This document shows positions 49,455-57,499 of a stretch of DNA of 64,000 nucleotides, piece after piece. The DNA lies in NCBI GenBank assembly GCA_003019535.1, contig NEXG01000006.1:1-64000 (forward strand). Reading direction: 5' to 3'. Below the pieces are notes generated by a model that made no database searches, had not been told where the DNA came from, and saw only the letters and a program-made list of their open reading frames with translations. Position numbers and translations under genes: made by a program. Position 1 is the first letter of the stretch; every line of letters begins with the position of its first letter. Source of the DNA: Candidatus Marsarchaeota G2 archaeon ECH_B_1 (GTDB taxonomy: Archaea; Thermoproteota; Thermoprotei_A; Marsarchaeales; Marsarchaeaceae).

Positions 49455-50918
49455 ATGCTAGTTGACTATCAAGCTGAGGTGGGTTTCGCGATCATAACCG
49501 TTGGCTGGCCGGGTAGCAGCGTGGTATTCGTGGATGATCCCAAGCAGGCCGAGGGTGTTAAGGCGGAGGCTGGGGGGGAGGTTTGCTTTGTTGGTGTGAA
49601 GAACACCTTAACACTGGATGGCGACATCCTGAGGAGGGCTCGTTTCCCGATGGGTAGACGTGTGGCCGAGTACGCTGTGGGCCCACTCGCCGTTAATATC
49701 TACGCTGAGCCTTGGCCTAGCTATAGGTGGACTCCAAGCGTGGACACATCACGCATAAATAGTGTATGCTCGAAGCTGACTCAACTCAAAGTTAGGGTGG
49801 GTGGCCCCGCGAACCTCTTTCGCCAAATATTTGATGAGCTAAACACGCGGGCGCTGAAGTTGCTCGCCGAGGCTGGGGTGGACAAATGGGTTGAGGAGAC
49901 CGCTACACTATGCGCGCTCTCAGCGCTCGGCTTAACACCCATAGCCCCCCTACTCCTAGATGAGGGGGTAGAGGAGGTTTACCTAGATAGGCCTGGAGCG
50001 CTATGCTACCTTGACCAAACGCGTTACGGTAGACTCTGGTACCCCTACGTGGTTGGTAGATACACCCTCCAGAGGCTTGGATTATACACCGAGCTATCGG
50101 TGAGCGGGGCACTCAGCTACGCATCCAACAGTGTTAAGGGGTATATTCAGACGGGTAAACTGAGTCTACGTGTCAGCGTGGACTCAGAGCCGCTCGCCGC
50201 CGACGGCGGCAGCTGTGTTATAAGGAAGCTATACCACTCAAAGTGGACGCTGGACCAGCTAATACGTAACGGCACCCTGAGCGCTGAGGTGGCCGCGCTG
50301 CTTGTGGGCGCCGTGAGGACGGGCTACTCACTACTCGTGTGCGGCCTGCCTAGGAGCGGTAAGACAACACTGTGTAACGCCATACTCGAACACCTCCCAG
50401 CTGAGTGGAGGAAGCTATACATCGAGGACGTGCTTGAGACAGAGTCGCCCAGCGCGGAGGACAGAGTTGTGCGCTACTCTACAGACTCGGGTTTCAACAC
50501 CGATAAACTACTCGAAGTCACAAAGAGCCTGCACAGGTCGCCCGACCTCGTCTTCGTGGGCGAGCTTCAAACAAAGCAGCAGACACTTGCGGCCGCCATG
50601 CTTATGGCGGTGGGTATCCCCTGCATACAGACCGTTCACGCGACCAGCCTAGAGGGGTTACTGAATAGGTGGAGGAACATCTACGGTATGAGACTCGACA
50701 TTAGGTCGCCGCTATTAGCTGTCTTTATAGATCACCGTGAGGGCCGCAGGGTTGTGCGAAAAGTTGTCTACACCAAGTTCTCCGAGAACTCCGGCATGGA
50801 GTCATTGACCATATACTCGGATGGAGCAATCGATCGGCTGAGGTTGGCTGAGGGGGGCCTTGAGGGGGCGTACATAGAGGGGGTCAGGGCTCTTGGACTC
50901 ACTGAGTTACCATCTTAG
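49455..50918 (+). CDS. Type IV pilus / type II secretion assembly ATPase (TadA/FlaI-like)
   Basis: A 487-residue secretion ATPase that would power pilin assembly at the membrane. The N-terminal domain (~1-110) is unlike known ones; then a conserved linker region (EEVYLDRP) and the ATPase core: Walker A GLPRSGKTT at residues 297-305, Asp-box YIEDVLETE, Walker B-like PDLVFVGELQ at 363-372 (VGELQ where most have VGEVRG), and His-box TVHATS. The 3' end overlaps the platform gene by 26 bases. It is divergent from the pilin operon. Confidence 0.9.
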   Translation: MLVDYQAEVGFAIITVGWPGSSVVFVDDPKQAEGVKAEAGGEVCFVGVKNTLTLDGDILRRARFPMGRRVAEYAVGPLAVNIYAEPWPSYRWTPSVDTSRINSVCSKLTQLKVRVGGPANLFRQIFDELNTRALKLLAEAGVDKWVEETATLCALSALGLTPIAPLLLDEGVEEVYLDRPGALCYLDQTRYGRLWYPYVVGRYTLQRLGLYTELSVSGALSYASNSVKGYIQTGKLSLRVSVDSEPLAADGGSCVIRKLYHSKWTLDQLIRNGTLSAEVAALLVGAVRTGYSLLVCGLPRSGKTTLCNAILEHLPAEWRKLYIEDVLETESPSAEDRVVRYSTDSGFNTDKLLEVTKSLHRSPDLVFVGELQTKQQTLAAAMLMAVGIPCIQTVHATSLEGLLNRWRNIYGMRLDIRSPLLAVFIDHREGRRVVRKVVYTKFSENSGMESLTIYSDGAIDRLRLAEGGLEGAYIEGVRALGLTELPS

Positions 50919-52098
50919 ACGCATCCTGCAACCCCTAGTGGCTACAGTGGGTCTAGGCCTGTACGCGTTAAACCCTGAGCTCGGCCTCCTTATAATGTGC
51001 GCTTCGGTTCTATTTGAGGTGGACTCGGAGGGTACAGTGTACCACTCAGTGCTCGCTTCAAGGCTGCGGGGCGCGCTCGTGAAGATGGGTGTGAACAGAC
51101 CAACCGCCACCGTGATATGTGAGGGGTTATTCGACCCGAAGAGTGGAAGCGGGGCTGCTTATCTGTCTAGCGGAGACTATAAGATTAGGGCGAAAAGCGA
51201 ATACGCCTCCAAGATGCTCATTCTTGAAAACGTCGTGCTCCTCATCTCAGGGCTCTCAACCGTCGGGCTACTCACATGCTACATCATCACCTATATTTAC
51301 GGTGGTTCGAGGCTTGCTACCGCACTCTTCGGGGTGGTTCCCTACACTGTGTTTATTGCAAGGTTCTTCGTGTCGCAGAGGACTGGCAGATTCATGCGTA
51401 GCAGGTTGGCGGAGGCGTTCAGCATAGCACTCATCGCACTCTTCTTAGCCACAAACAGGGAGCACATCGCACTCATACCCTTACTTGGCTTCGGTATGGG
51501 CTCAATCTACACACTATATACCCGTGAAATCAGGAGGAGAGGGGCCGAGAGAAGGGAGAAGGCATTCTTTGTAGCACTCATGAAGGCGCTTGGCAACCAA
51601 GGCTTAGCCGCCAAGGCTAAAGTTGTGCGACTCACATCCGAATTCGGCTCACTCAGAGTCGCTGACCTCAGCTATAACCCAAGCGTCCCAAGCATACTCG
51701 AACACATCTCAACCAAGATGGTGAGGAGTGACCACCGCGTAATCCTAGGAGTATTCGGCAAGGCTCTCTCCGCACTGGGCTACAGGCCATCCTGGTTTAG
51801 GGCTTCGTGGTCGCTACTCAGAGTGTCGGAGCGATTAGAGTCAGAGCTCAGCCAGCAACTCGCTAAAAACGTGCTCGTCGCATCCGTTATGTTCTCCATG
51901 AGCGCTCTGAGCATAACCCTGCTAACGGGTACAGCCTTCTTCAAGTTCTCTTCAGGCTCACTGTTAGGTGTGCTGCCCACACTCTCCTTGGATGCAGGCT
52001 ACCTAGGATTCTCCTACATCTATAAATCGGAGACACTCTACGAGGTATTACTCCTAACACTGCTCGTAGGCGAACTTGCGCTCAGGTACTCCATCTAG
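50893..52098 (+). CDS. Pilus platform membrane protein (TadC/FlaJ-like)
   Basis: A 401-residue integral membrane protein with about seven to eight hydrophobic helices in two groups, separated by cytoplasmic loops. This fits the T2S/F core protein that anchors the assembly ATPase. The cytoplasmic segment after YTREIRRRGAERREKAFF is a four-helix-like region. The gene overlaps the ATPase 3' end by 26 bases, typical of this pair. Sequence is divergent; assignment rests on topology and gene order. Confidence 0.8.
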   Translation: MDSLSYHLRRILQPLVATVGLGLYALNPELGLLIMCASVLFEVDSEGTVYHSVLASRLRGALVKMGVNRPTATVICEGLFDPKSGSGAAYLSSGDYKIRAKSEYASKMLILENVVLLISGLSTVGLLTCYIITYIYGGSRLATALFGVVPYTVFIARFFVSQRTGRFMRSRLAEAFSIALIALFLATNREHIALIPLLGFGMGSIYTLYTREIRRRGAERREKAFFVALMKALGNQGLAAKAKVVRLTSEFGSLRVADLSYNPSVPSILEHISTKMVRSDHRVILGVFGKALSALGYRPSWFRASWSLLRVSERLESELSQQLAKNVLVASVMFSMSALSITLLTGTAFFKFSSGSLLGVLPTLSLDAGYLGFSYIYKSETLYEVLLLTLLVGELALRYSI

Positions 52099-52125
52099 CT
52101 ATTAGTGTCTAATCAAAGGTGTATA

Positions 52126-52389
52126 TTGGTGGAAAACTTGCTTGGCGTACTAAAATTCATCTTGAAACTCCTAATGGATAAGAGGGGTTCACCCCTACTC
52201 GAGGAGGGCTTACTCGTGGGCTTAGCGCTCGTGCTCTTCGCGGTTCTGGTGTCCGCCTTCCTGGGAATATTCAACTGGTTCCAGTCAGCCACACAGCCCC
52301 TGAGCGGGCTCGGAGGGGGGCTTTCCACACTCTTCCAGTCAATCATGCAGGGCTACCTTAAACTCTTCAAGTTCCTAACGGGTCAGTGA
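52126..52389 (+). CDS. Prepilin-like protein with type IV-type signal
   Basis: About 87 residues from the TTG at 52126, preceded by aaaggtg (52115-52121). A basic leader is followed by DKRG then SPLLEEGLLVGLALVLFAVL, which is a plausible prepilin cleavage (after Gly) with the hydrophobic helix and Glu at +5 or +6 of a type IV pilin. The C-terminal part is short and Gly-rich, so it is a small pilin. It lies between the platform and HerA-like genes, with the next start 2 bases after its stop. Confidence 0.75.
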   Translation: MVENLLGVLKFILKLLMDKRGSPLLEEGLLVGLALVLFAVLVSAFLGIFNWFQSATQPLSGLGGGLSTLFQSIMQGYLKLFKFLTGQ

Positions 52390-52390
52390 G

Positions 52391-53860
52391 ATGCTCGAAC
52401 TCCCACTCAGCGGGCCGAGGGTAAGGGTTCTACGCGAAGGCGTCAGGTGGTTTGGTTACACACTCGTGGAAGTCAAGCCGAGGGAGGGAGTCAGCGCCGA
52501 CGCTGCAATCTTCCAGAGGTTTGTTGAGGGGATGCGTAGCGCGGGGGTTAACTACGCGTTCCTCGTTGTTGGCAGACACGAGCTACTTCCTCTAAGCCCA
52601 CCTAGGAGGGGGGGCTTCCTACTCGTCTACTCTCGGGGGTTCGGTAAAAGGAAGGTGGTTAAAGACGTTAAACGCTCCTTCCGACAGGCCAAGTCCCTCG
52701 CCGAGGTAGCTGGATTAGACGTTAACCCCGAAGGTGACGGCGCTCGCGACGGGGAGGCGTGGCTTCTACAAGCGGTTTTCAGGAACATATTGGAGGCCCC
52801 CATGGGTGTGGGTGAGGAGCCAGTGTTGGAGGCTCTTAGGCTGGGGCGCCTGGTGGGTGGGGGAGAGTTCAAACTCAGGGTGGACGACGTCTACAAGCAT
52901 GTGGTGGTTCTGGGTGAAACCGGCTCTGGTAAGTCCAGTTTCGTGGCGAAACTCCTCTCAGCTGTGGGGGAGCGTGGAACTCACTTCTTAGTGTTCGATT
53001 GGCACGGCGAGTACTCAGCCCTGCTCAGGGACAGCTCCACGCTTGTGATAGCCCCAGACCAAGACCTTGGGTTCGATATCTTCGACTACCCCAGGGCCGT
53101 CGACCCCTTCGTGCATATCGATGTGCTCATGGATATATTCACCGATAGCTTCGACCTGAGCGTTTCACAGCAGTTCATCCTGAGAAGCGCGTTGCGCAGG
53201 GTTTTCACAGATAAGGGGCACGGTATGAGTGAAGACGCGAAGCCGGTTACGGTGGAGGACGTGATAACGTCGGTCAACGATCTTAGAACATACTCGGGGT
53301 GGGAGCAGGAGTCAAAGCTCGCCGTGCTGCGAAGGATATCCAAGTTAGCGGACACGGGTCTTAGCAGGATGCTTAACGCCAACCAGAAGATAGGGTTCAA
53401 CGACCTGCTCAGTGAGAATGTGATAGTTGACATAGGGCAGGTGACCGATAACTACTCTAAGATATTTGTGGTGGAGGCCATACTAAAGCTCCTCTATGAC
53501 TACAAGGTGTCTAGGAAGCTTGTGGAGCCCCATGTGATAGTGGCTGAGGAGGCGCGTAATATCGTGCCCTACAGGAGAGCGGAGGAGCCGCCGAGTATAA
53601 TGGAGAGGTTGGTGGAGGAGATGAGGAAGTTTGGGGAGGGTATGGTTATGGTCAACCAGCTACCCTCAACCCTCTCCCAGGAAGTGCTCACAGCGGCTGG
53701 AACAATTGTTGCCTTCAGACTCAAGGGTGGAGGCGAATACGACATACTAAGTAAGAGGTGTGGTATAGGCGTCGACGTGTGTCAGAGGCTGGCGGACCTC
53801 CCAGTTGGGCGGGGTGTTTGCCGTCACCCCCACAATAAGACCGAGTTCTTCGAGTTTTAG
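52391..53860 (+). CDS. HerA/VirB4-like DNA-translocase ATPase
   Basis: A 489-residue HerA-FtsK superfamily hexameric ATPase. Walker A GETGSGKSS at residues 175-183, FDWHGEYS, Walker B HVIVAEEARNIVP near 377-389, and a C-terminal arginine-rich end. HerA proteins pump DNA in repair, and relatives (VirB4, CedB) drive DNA transfer through conjugation-like or import pili. A unique ~150-residue N-terminal domain precedes the motor. Coupled to a pilin gene rather than to NurA, so a role in transport is more likely than repair. Confidence 0.88.
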   Translation: MLELPLSGPRVRVLREGVRWFGYTLVEVKPREGVSADAAIFQRFVEGMRSAGVNYAFLVVGRHELLPLSPPRRGGFLLVYSRGFGKRKVVKDVKRSFRQAKSLAEVAGLDVNPEGDGARDGEAWLLQAVFRNILEAPMGVGEEPVLEALRLGRLVGGGEFKLRVDDVYKHVVVLGETGSGKSSFVAKLLSAVGERGTHFLVFDWHGEYSALLRDSSTLVIAPDQDLGFDIFDYPRAVDPFVHIDVLMDIFTDSFDLSVSQQFILRSALRRVFTDKGHGMSEDAKPVTVEDVITSVNDLRTYSGWEQESKLAVLRRISKLADTGLSRMLNANQKIGFNDLLSENVIVDIGQVTDNYSKIFVVEAILKLLYDYKVSRKLVEPHVIVAEEARNIVPYRRAEEPPSIMERLVEEMRKFGEGMVMVNQLPSTLSQEVLTAAGTIVAFRLKGGGEYDILSKRCGIGVDVCQRLADLPVGRGVCRHPHNKTEFFEF

Positions 53861-53913
53861 GGCTGGGCGCTTAGCTCTTATTATCCGCCCACGATAAATA
53901 CGATTGATTCGTT

Positions 53914-55761
53914 TTGGCGAAGCTTATAACGAGTCAGGCTTGCTTTGACCCCGAGGATGCTGAGTGGTTGAGGTGCACGGTTGCAGCCGACGTGTACGCT
54001 AGGTTTTTGGCGGCTGGGGGTGAGAGGGTGGTGTCCGCCACAGGGCTTGAAGCCTACGCTTCGCGAACCCTGCATGAGGCAAAGGTGAAGGGGTTGGAAG
54101 TCAAAGCCCAGTTGGCCTCAAAGAGGCGCACACTCGGCGCGCTAATGGAACAGTTGCACATTTCACCAAACATTTTGGGTGACACATCGGACCCCAGACA
54201 CGCGGACACACTCAAATCTGTATTCACACGACTCGCCGAGTCGGGTGTTATAGCCAAACTTCAGGTGGAGAAGGCGGTGTGCGAAGACGACGGCGAACTC
54301 TTCGACGAGGTTGTGGGCAAGTGCGGTGCCTGTGGCTCGAGCGTTGAAGGGCTCGGCTGCTGCACATCCTGCGGCGCCACCCTAACCGCCAGCACCCTCA
54401 GGGAGGCCAAGTGTGGGGTATGTGACGCCCCAATCAGTGTTAAGAGGGTTGAGGAATGGGCCTACGGGCTGAAAGCACGGGGAGAAGCCAGTATTGTGAA
54501 TGTGCCAATAGTGAGCGAATTGGGTTTGGGTGTACCCACTCCTGGCGATAAGGGTAAAACGTTTGCCCCGTGGTTTAGCGCACTCACCGCCTCCATGAGT
54601 TTCGCTGGGAGGGGAGGGCAGGTGGGGGGCGATGTAGGCGCTGGGGGTGTGCACTTCGTTACCAAGCGCTTCGGCACACATTACAAGGAGCTCCTACCCA
54701 AGTTGGGCGAGGCGCTGGGTGCCGCTGGGAGTGATTTAAGAATAGTGGTAGTGGGCCGCTTGAGGTTTAGCGCGAATGGGAAGCCACTTAGTGTGAGCTC
54801 TTCGAGGCTGGTCGACCACCTTGGCTCAGATGCCACAAGGTACGCGTTGAGCCGAATCAACCCTGAGGCGGATATGGAGGTAGACGTGTACGAGCTGCAA
54901 AAAAGCATCAATGAGGAGTTGGTTGATTCACTGGGTCAATTCGCCCAGAGGGTTCTACAGTTCACACACTCCAAGTATGGATGTGTACCCACACCCGGAG
55001 AGCTTCGGGATGAGGACAGGGAGCTACTCGGGTTGATCGATATAGTATACAACAGGATTATCTCCTCTATAAAGTCGCTCAACAACTCTGAGGCGTACGC
55101 CTCACTATTCGAGTTTGCGAAGAAGGCGGCCGAATACTATACACGCCAGGCTCCCTGGAGCCTACTCAGGGTTAACCCTGAGCGTGCGGCTAGCGTGGTG
55201 TACGTAACACTCGAGGCACTCAGGGCGCTCAGCGTGCTCGCCCAACCCCTCCTACCCGAGTTCTCCTCTAAGACGCGCTCCGCGCTGGGTCTACCATTAG
55301 AGGACACACTGAGCCTGGACGAGTTGAAGCGTCCGCTCACACCTGGCGCACAGCTACCGGAGCCGAAGCCCGCCTACGCCAAGCTCACAGACAAACAGGT
55401 TGAAGCGTTAGTGGCCGAGTGTATGGTGGAGGAGAAACCCGAGGTGGACATAGCAGAATTCCTAAGACTCGACCTCAGAGTGGCGAGCGTGGTTTCCGCT
55501 GAGAGGGTTCCGAACACCAAGAGGCTTCTAAGGTTAAGGGTGAGGGTGGGGGGCAAGCTTAGAACCATTGTTTCAAGCATCGGCGAACAGTACACCCCCG
55601 AGGAGCTGGTTGGGAAAAAAATAGTTGTACTCATGAACCTGAAGCCCTCGGTGTTCGCTGGTGTGACATCCCGGGGCATGCTGCTTGCAGCCGAGGGAGG
55701 TGGGGTGATATCGCTGCTTACACCCATGAGGGAGGTTGAGGATGGCTCATGGGTTCACTGA
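53914..55761 (+). CDS. Methionyl-tRNA synthetase homologue with degenerate active site
   Basis: 615 residues aligned end to end with MetRS plus a C-terminal tRNA-binding OB domain. It begins KLITSQACFDPEDAEWLR, where MetRS has the HIGH motif (now DAEW at 15-18), and SATGLEAYA replaces CGTDEHGT. The KMSKS loop is KPLSVSSSR (290-298). Zinc-binding CxxC pairs remain (137/140, 150/153, 167/170). The anticodon-binding helical domain and the OB fold (DLRVASVVSAERVP from ~residue 500) are well conserved. So aminoacylation is unlikely while tRNA binding is likely. Start TTG 53914, after a TATA-like sequence. The same-strand gene that follows is a tRNA methylthiotransferase. Confidence 0.85.
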   Translation: MAKLITSQACFDPEDAEWLRCTVAADVYARFLAAGGERVVSATGLEAYASRTLHEAKVKGLEVKAQLASKRRTLGALMEQLHISPNILGDTSDPRHADTLKSVFTRLAESGVIAKLQVEKAVCEDDGELFDEVVGKCGACGSSVEGLGCCTSCGATLTASTLREAKCGVCDAPISVKRVEEWAYGLKARGEASIVNVPIVSELGLGVPTPGDKGKTFAPWFSALTASMSFAGRGGQVGGDVGAGGVHFVTKRFGTHYKELLPKLGEALGAAGSDLRIVVVGRLRFSANGKPLSVSSSRLVDHLGSDATRYALSRINPEADMEVDVYELQKSINEELVDSLGQFAQRVLQFTHSKYGCVPTPGELRDEDRELLGLIDIVYNRIISSIKSLNNSEAYASLFEFAKKAAEYYTRQAPWSLLRVNPERAASVVYVTLEALRALSVLAQPLLPEFSSKTRSALGLPLEDTLSLDELKRPLTPGAQLPEPKPAYAKLTDKQVEALVAECMVEEKPEVDIAEFLRLDLRVASVVSAERVPNTKRLLRLRVRVGGKLRTIVSSIGEQYTPEELVGKKIVVLMNLKPSVFAGVTSRGMLLAAEGGGVISLLTPMREVEDGSWVH

Positions 55762-55801
55762 GCGCCTCCCCCACACGGGGGAAAAGGGTTGGTGGTGAGG
55801 T

Positions 55802-57079
55802 ATGACCGGCGGCGACCGTGTGGGTAAGGTGGGCTTCAGGGTTTACGGGTGCACGATGAACAAGGCTGACATGCTCGCCGCCAAGGAGTACGTGGCCTCA
55901 CACGGCTACTCTGTCGTTGAGGATGAGGATGAAGCGGATACGGTTGTGGTGTACAGCTGCTCTGTTAGGAATGAAACAGAGGAGAGCATACTCACCCATA
56001 TCAGGGGGCTTCAGGCTCAGGGTAAGAGGGTGGTGGTGACCAGCTGCCTCGCTAACACTAGGCCCGCGAGAATACTCACAGATGCGCCAGGCTCAATAGT
56101 TCTGGTTGGGGGGGACAGTGAGCAAATAGTGGACGCCCTCCGAGCCGAGGCTGGAAGCGTGGTTTATGGTTCAACGAGGCTGCCCACCCCCACTCTCAAC
56201 TCGCTTGTATACCCCGTCAAGATAGCTGAAGGGTGCACAAGTAACTGTCATTTCTGCCTCACCAAACTCGCAAGGCCCAGGTTGTGGTGTAAGCCCTCCC
56301 AAGAGATAGTTGAAGCCGTAAGGAGAGCCGTCGGTGCGGGCGCTGTGGAGGTGGAGCTCACAAGCATGGATAACGCCGACTACTATGAGCCTCCCAACAC
56401 CAGGATAGCCCAGCTCGTGGGGAAGATCGTGAGCTGTGTGAGGGGTAGGTATATGCTGAGGGTGGGGATGATGAACCCCATGGGTGCGTTGAGGATGAGG
56501 GAGGAGATAGCTGACATGCTCTCACACCCCAAGGTGTACAGGTTCCTACACATTCCAATCCAATCAGCGGATGGGGGTGTGCTTCGATCGATGAACAGGC
56601 ACTATGATCCAGAGGAGGTGGTGAGCTTTGTGTTAGAGTTGAAAAGCAAGATACCCGAACTCAGGGTTGCCACAGACATAATGGTGGGCTACCCTGGGGA
56701 GGATGAAGAAGCATTCTACAGGACGCTGGAGGTTATACGTGGAGGGATATTCGACAAGCTCCACGTCTTCCGCTTTACTCCTAGGCCGCACACCAAGGCC
56801 GCTACTCTGAGGCAGCTTGACGAGGCGGAGAAGAAGAGGAGAAGCCTGCTGGCCTCAACTGAGGCGAGACGGGTACAGCTTGAGAAGAACAAGCAATACG
56901 TGGGTGAAACAGTTGACGCGCTCGTCACAGGCTCCAACCCAGAGGAAGCAACAGAGGCTAGAACCACCAACTACATCAAGATACGCCTACCCTATGCTCC
57001 ACAAATCCATGGTGAGTGGGTCCGGGTGACCGTGAGAGACGCCACAGCGGACCACCTCATCGGCGAACTCGCCGAGTGA
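55802..57079 (+). CDS. Threonylcarbamoyladenosine tRNA methylthiotransferase (radical SAM, archaeal MtaB/CDKAL1-like)
   Basis: Adds a methylthio group to t6A37 in tRNA using two [4Fe-4S] clusters. 425 residues: the UPF0004 domain with cysteines 17, 53 and 82, the radical-SAM motif C145-x3-C149-x2-C152 in EGCTSNCHFC, and a C-terminal TRAM domain. The segment TSMDNADYYEPPNTR replaces the bacterial TGxD. Start ATG 55802 lies 40 bases after the MetRS-like stop. Together with the next gene it forms a tRNA-maturation group. Confidence 0.9.
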   Translation: MTGGDRVGKVGFRVYGCTMNKADMLAAKEYVASHGYSVVEDEDEADTVVVYSCSVRNETEESILTHIRGLQAQGKRVVVTSCLANTRPARILTDAPGSIVLVGGDSEQIVDALRAEAGSVVYGSTRLPTPTLNSLVYPVKIAEGCTSNCHFCLTKLARPRLWCKPSQEIVEAVRRAVGAGAVEVELTSMDNADYYEPPNTRIAQLVGKIVSCVRGRYMLRVGMMNPMGALRMREEIADMLSHPKVYRFLHIPIQSADGGVLRSMNRHYDPEEVVSFVLELKSKIPELRVATDIMVGYPGEDEEAFYRTLEVIRGGIFDKLHVFRFTPRPHTKAATLRQLDEAEKKRRSLLASTEARRVQLEKNKQYVGETVDALVTGSNPEEATEARTTNYIKIRLPYAPQIHGEWVRVTVRDATADHLIGELAE

Positions 57080-57085
57080 CACGAA

Positions 57086-57367
57086 TTGAGCAGGCAACTC
57101 ATACTCACCGAGGTGGAGAGGCTACTCGCGCTAAGCGTAAGGCACTACGCAGATGACCCTGAACTCGCCCAGAACGCCCTCGAACACGCTTGGAGGCTGT
57201 GTGTGCACACCGATACACCCATACCGAAAAACCTCAGACTCATCAGATGCACCAAGTGTGGGAAACCACACATACCCGGACGCACAGCCAAAGTGAGGCT
57301 AATAAAGGGAAAAATACTCTGGTTACCCAACAACTGTGAACACATAAAACAAATAAGGTACAAGTGA
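57086..57367 (+). CDS. rnp4: RNase P protein component 4 (Rpr2/Rpp21)
   Basis: Protein subunit of archaeal RNase P, which matures the 5' ends of tRNAs. 93 residues: an N-terminal helical region with RLLALSVRHYADDPELAQ, then a zinc ribbon beginning CTKCGKPHIPGRTAKVRLIKG with a last Cys near the end (NNCEH). TTG start 6 bases after the methylthiotransferase stop; the end is 14 bases before tRNA-Val, whose TATA-like box lies inside this gene's 3' end. Confidence 0.92.
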   Translation: MSRQLILTEVERLLALSVRHYADDPELAQNALEHAWRLCVHTDTPIPKNLRLIRCTKCGKPHIPGRTAKVRLIKGKILWLPNNCEHIKQIRYK

Positions 57368-57380
57368 GTAGGTAAAGAGT

Positions 57381-57454
57381 GGGTCAGTGGTCTAGCCTGG
57401 TATGACGCCACCCTTACACGGTGGAAATCGCCGGTTCGAATCCGGCCTGACCCA
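57381..57454 (+). tRNA. tRNA-Val (TAC), target of an integrated element
   Basis: Acceptor GGGTCAG pairs with CTGACCC, discriminator A, no CCA. The anticodon stem CCACC/GGTGG holds loop CTTACAC, anticodon TAC. The T arm is GCCGG-TTCGAAT-CCGGC. The integrase gene begins 46 bases downstream in the same direction, so the 3' half of this tRNA is the likely attachment site (attL) and the tRNA remained intact after integration. Confidence 0.93.
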
Positions 57455-57499
57455 TACCGATAGCGGTTCTTATATAAGACAGGCTTATATTCTACATAC

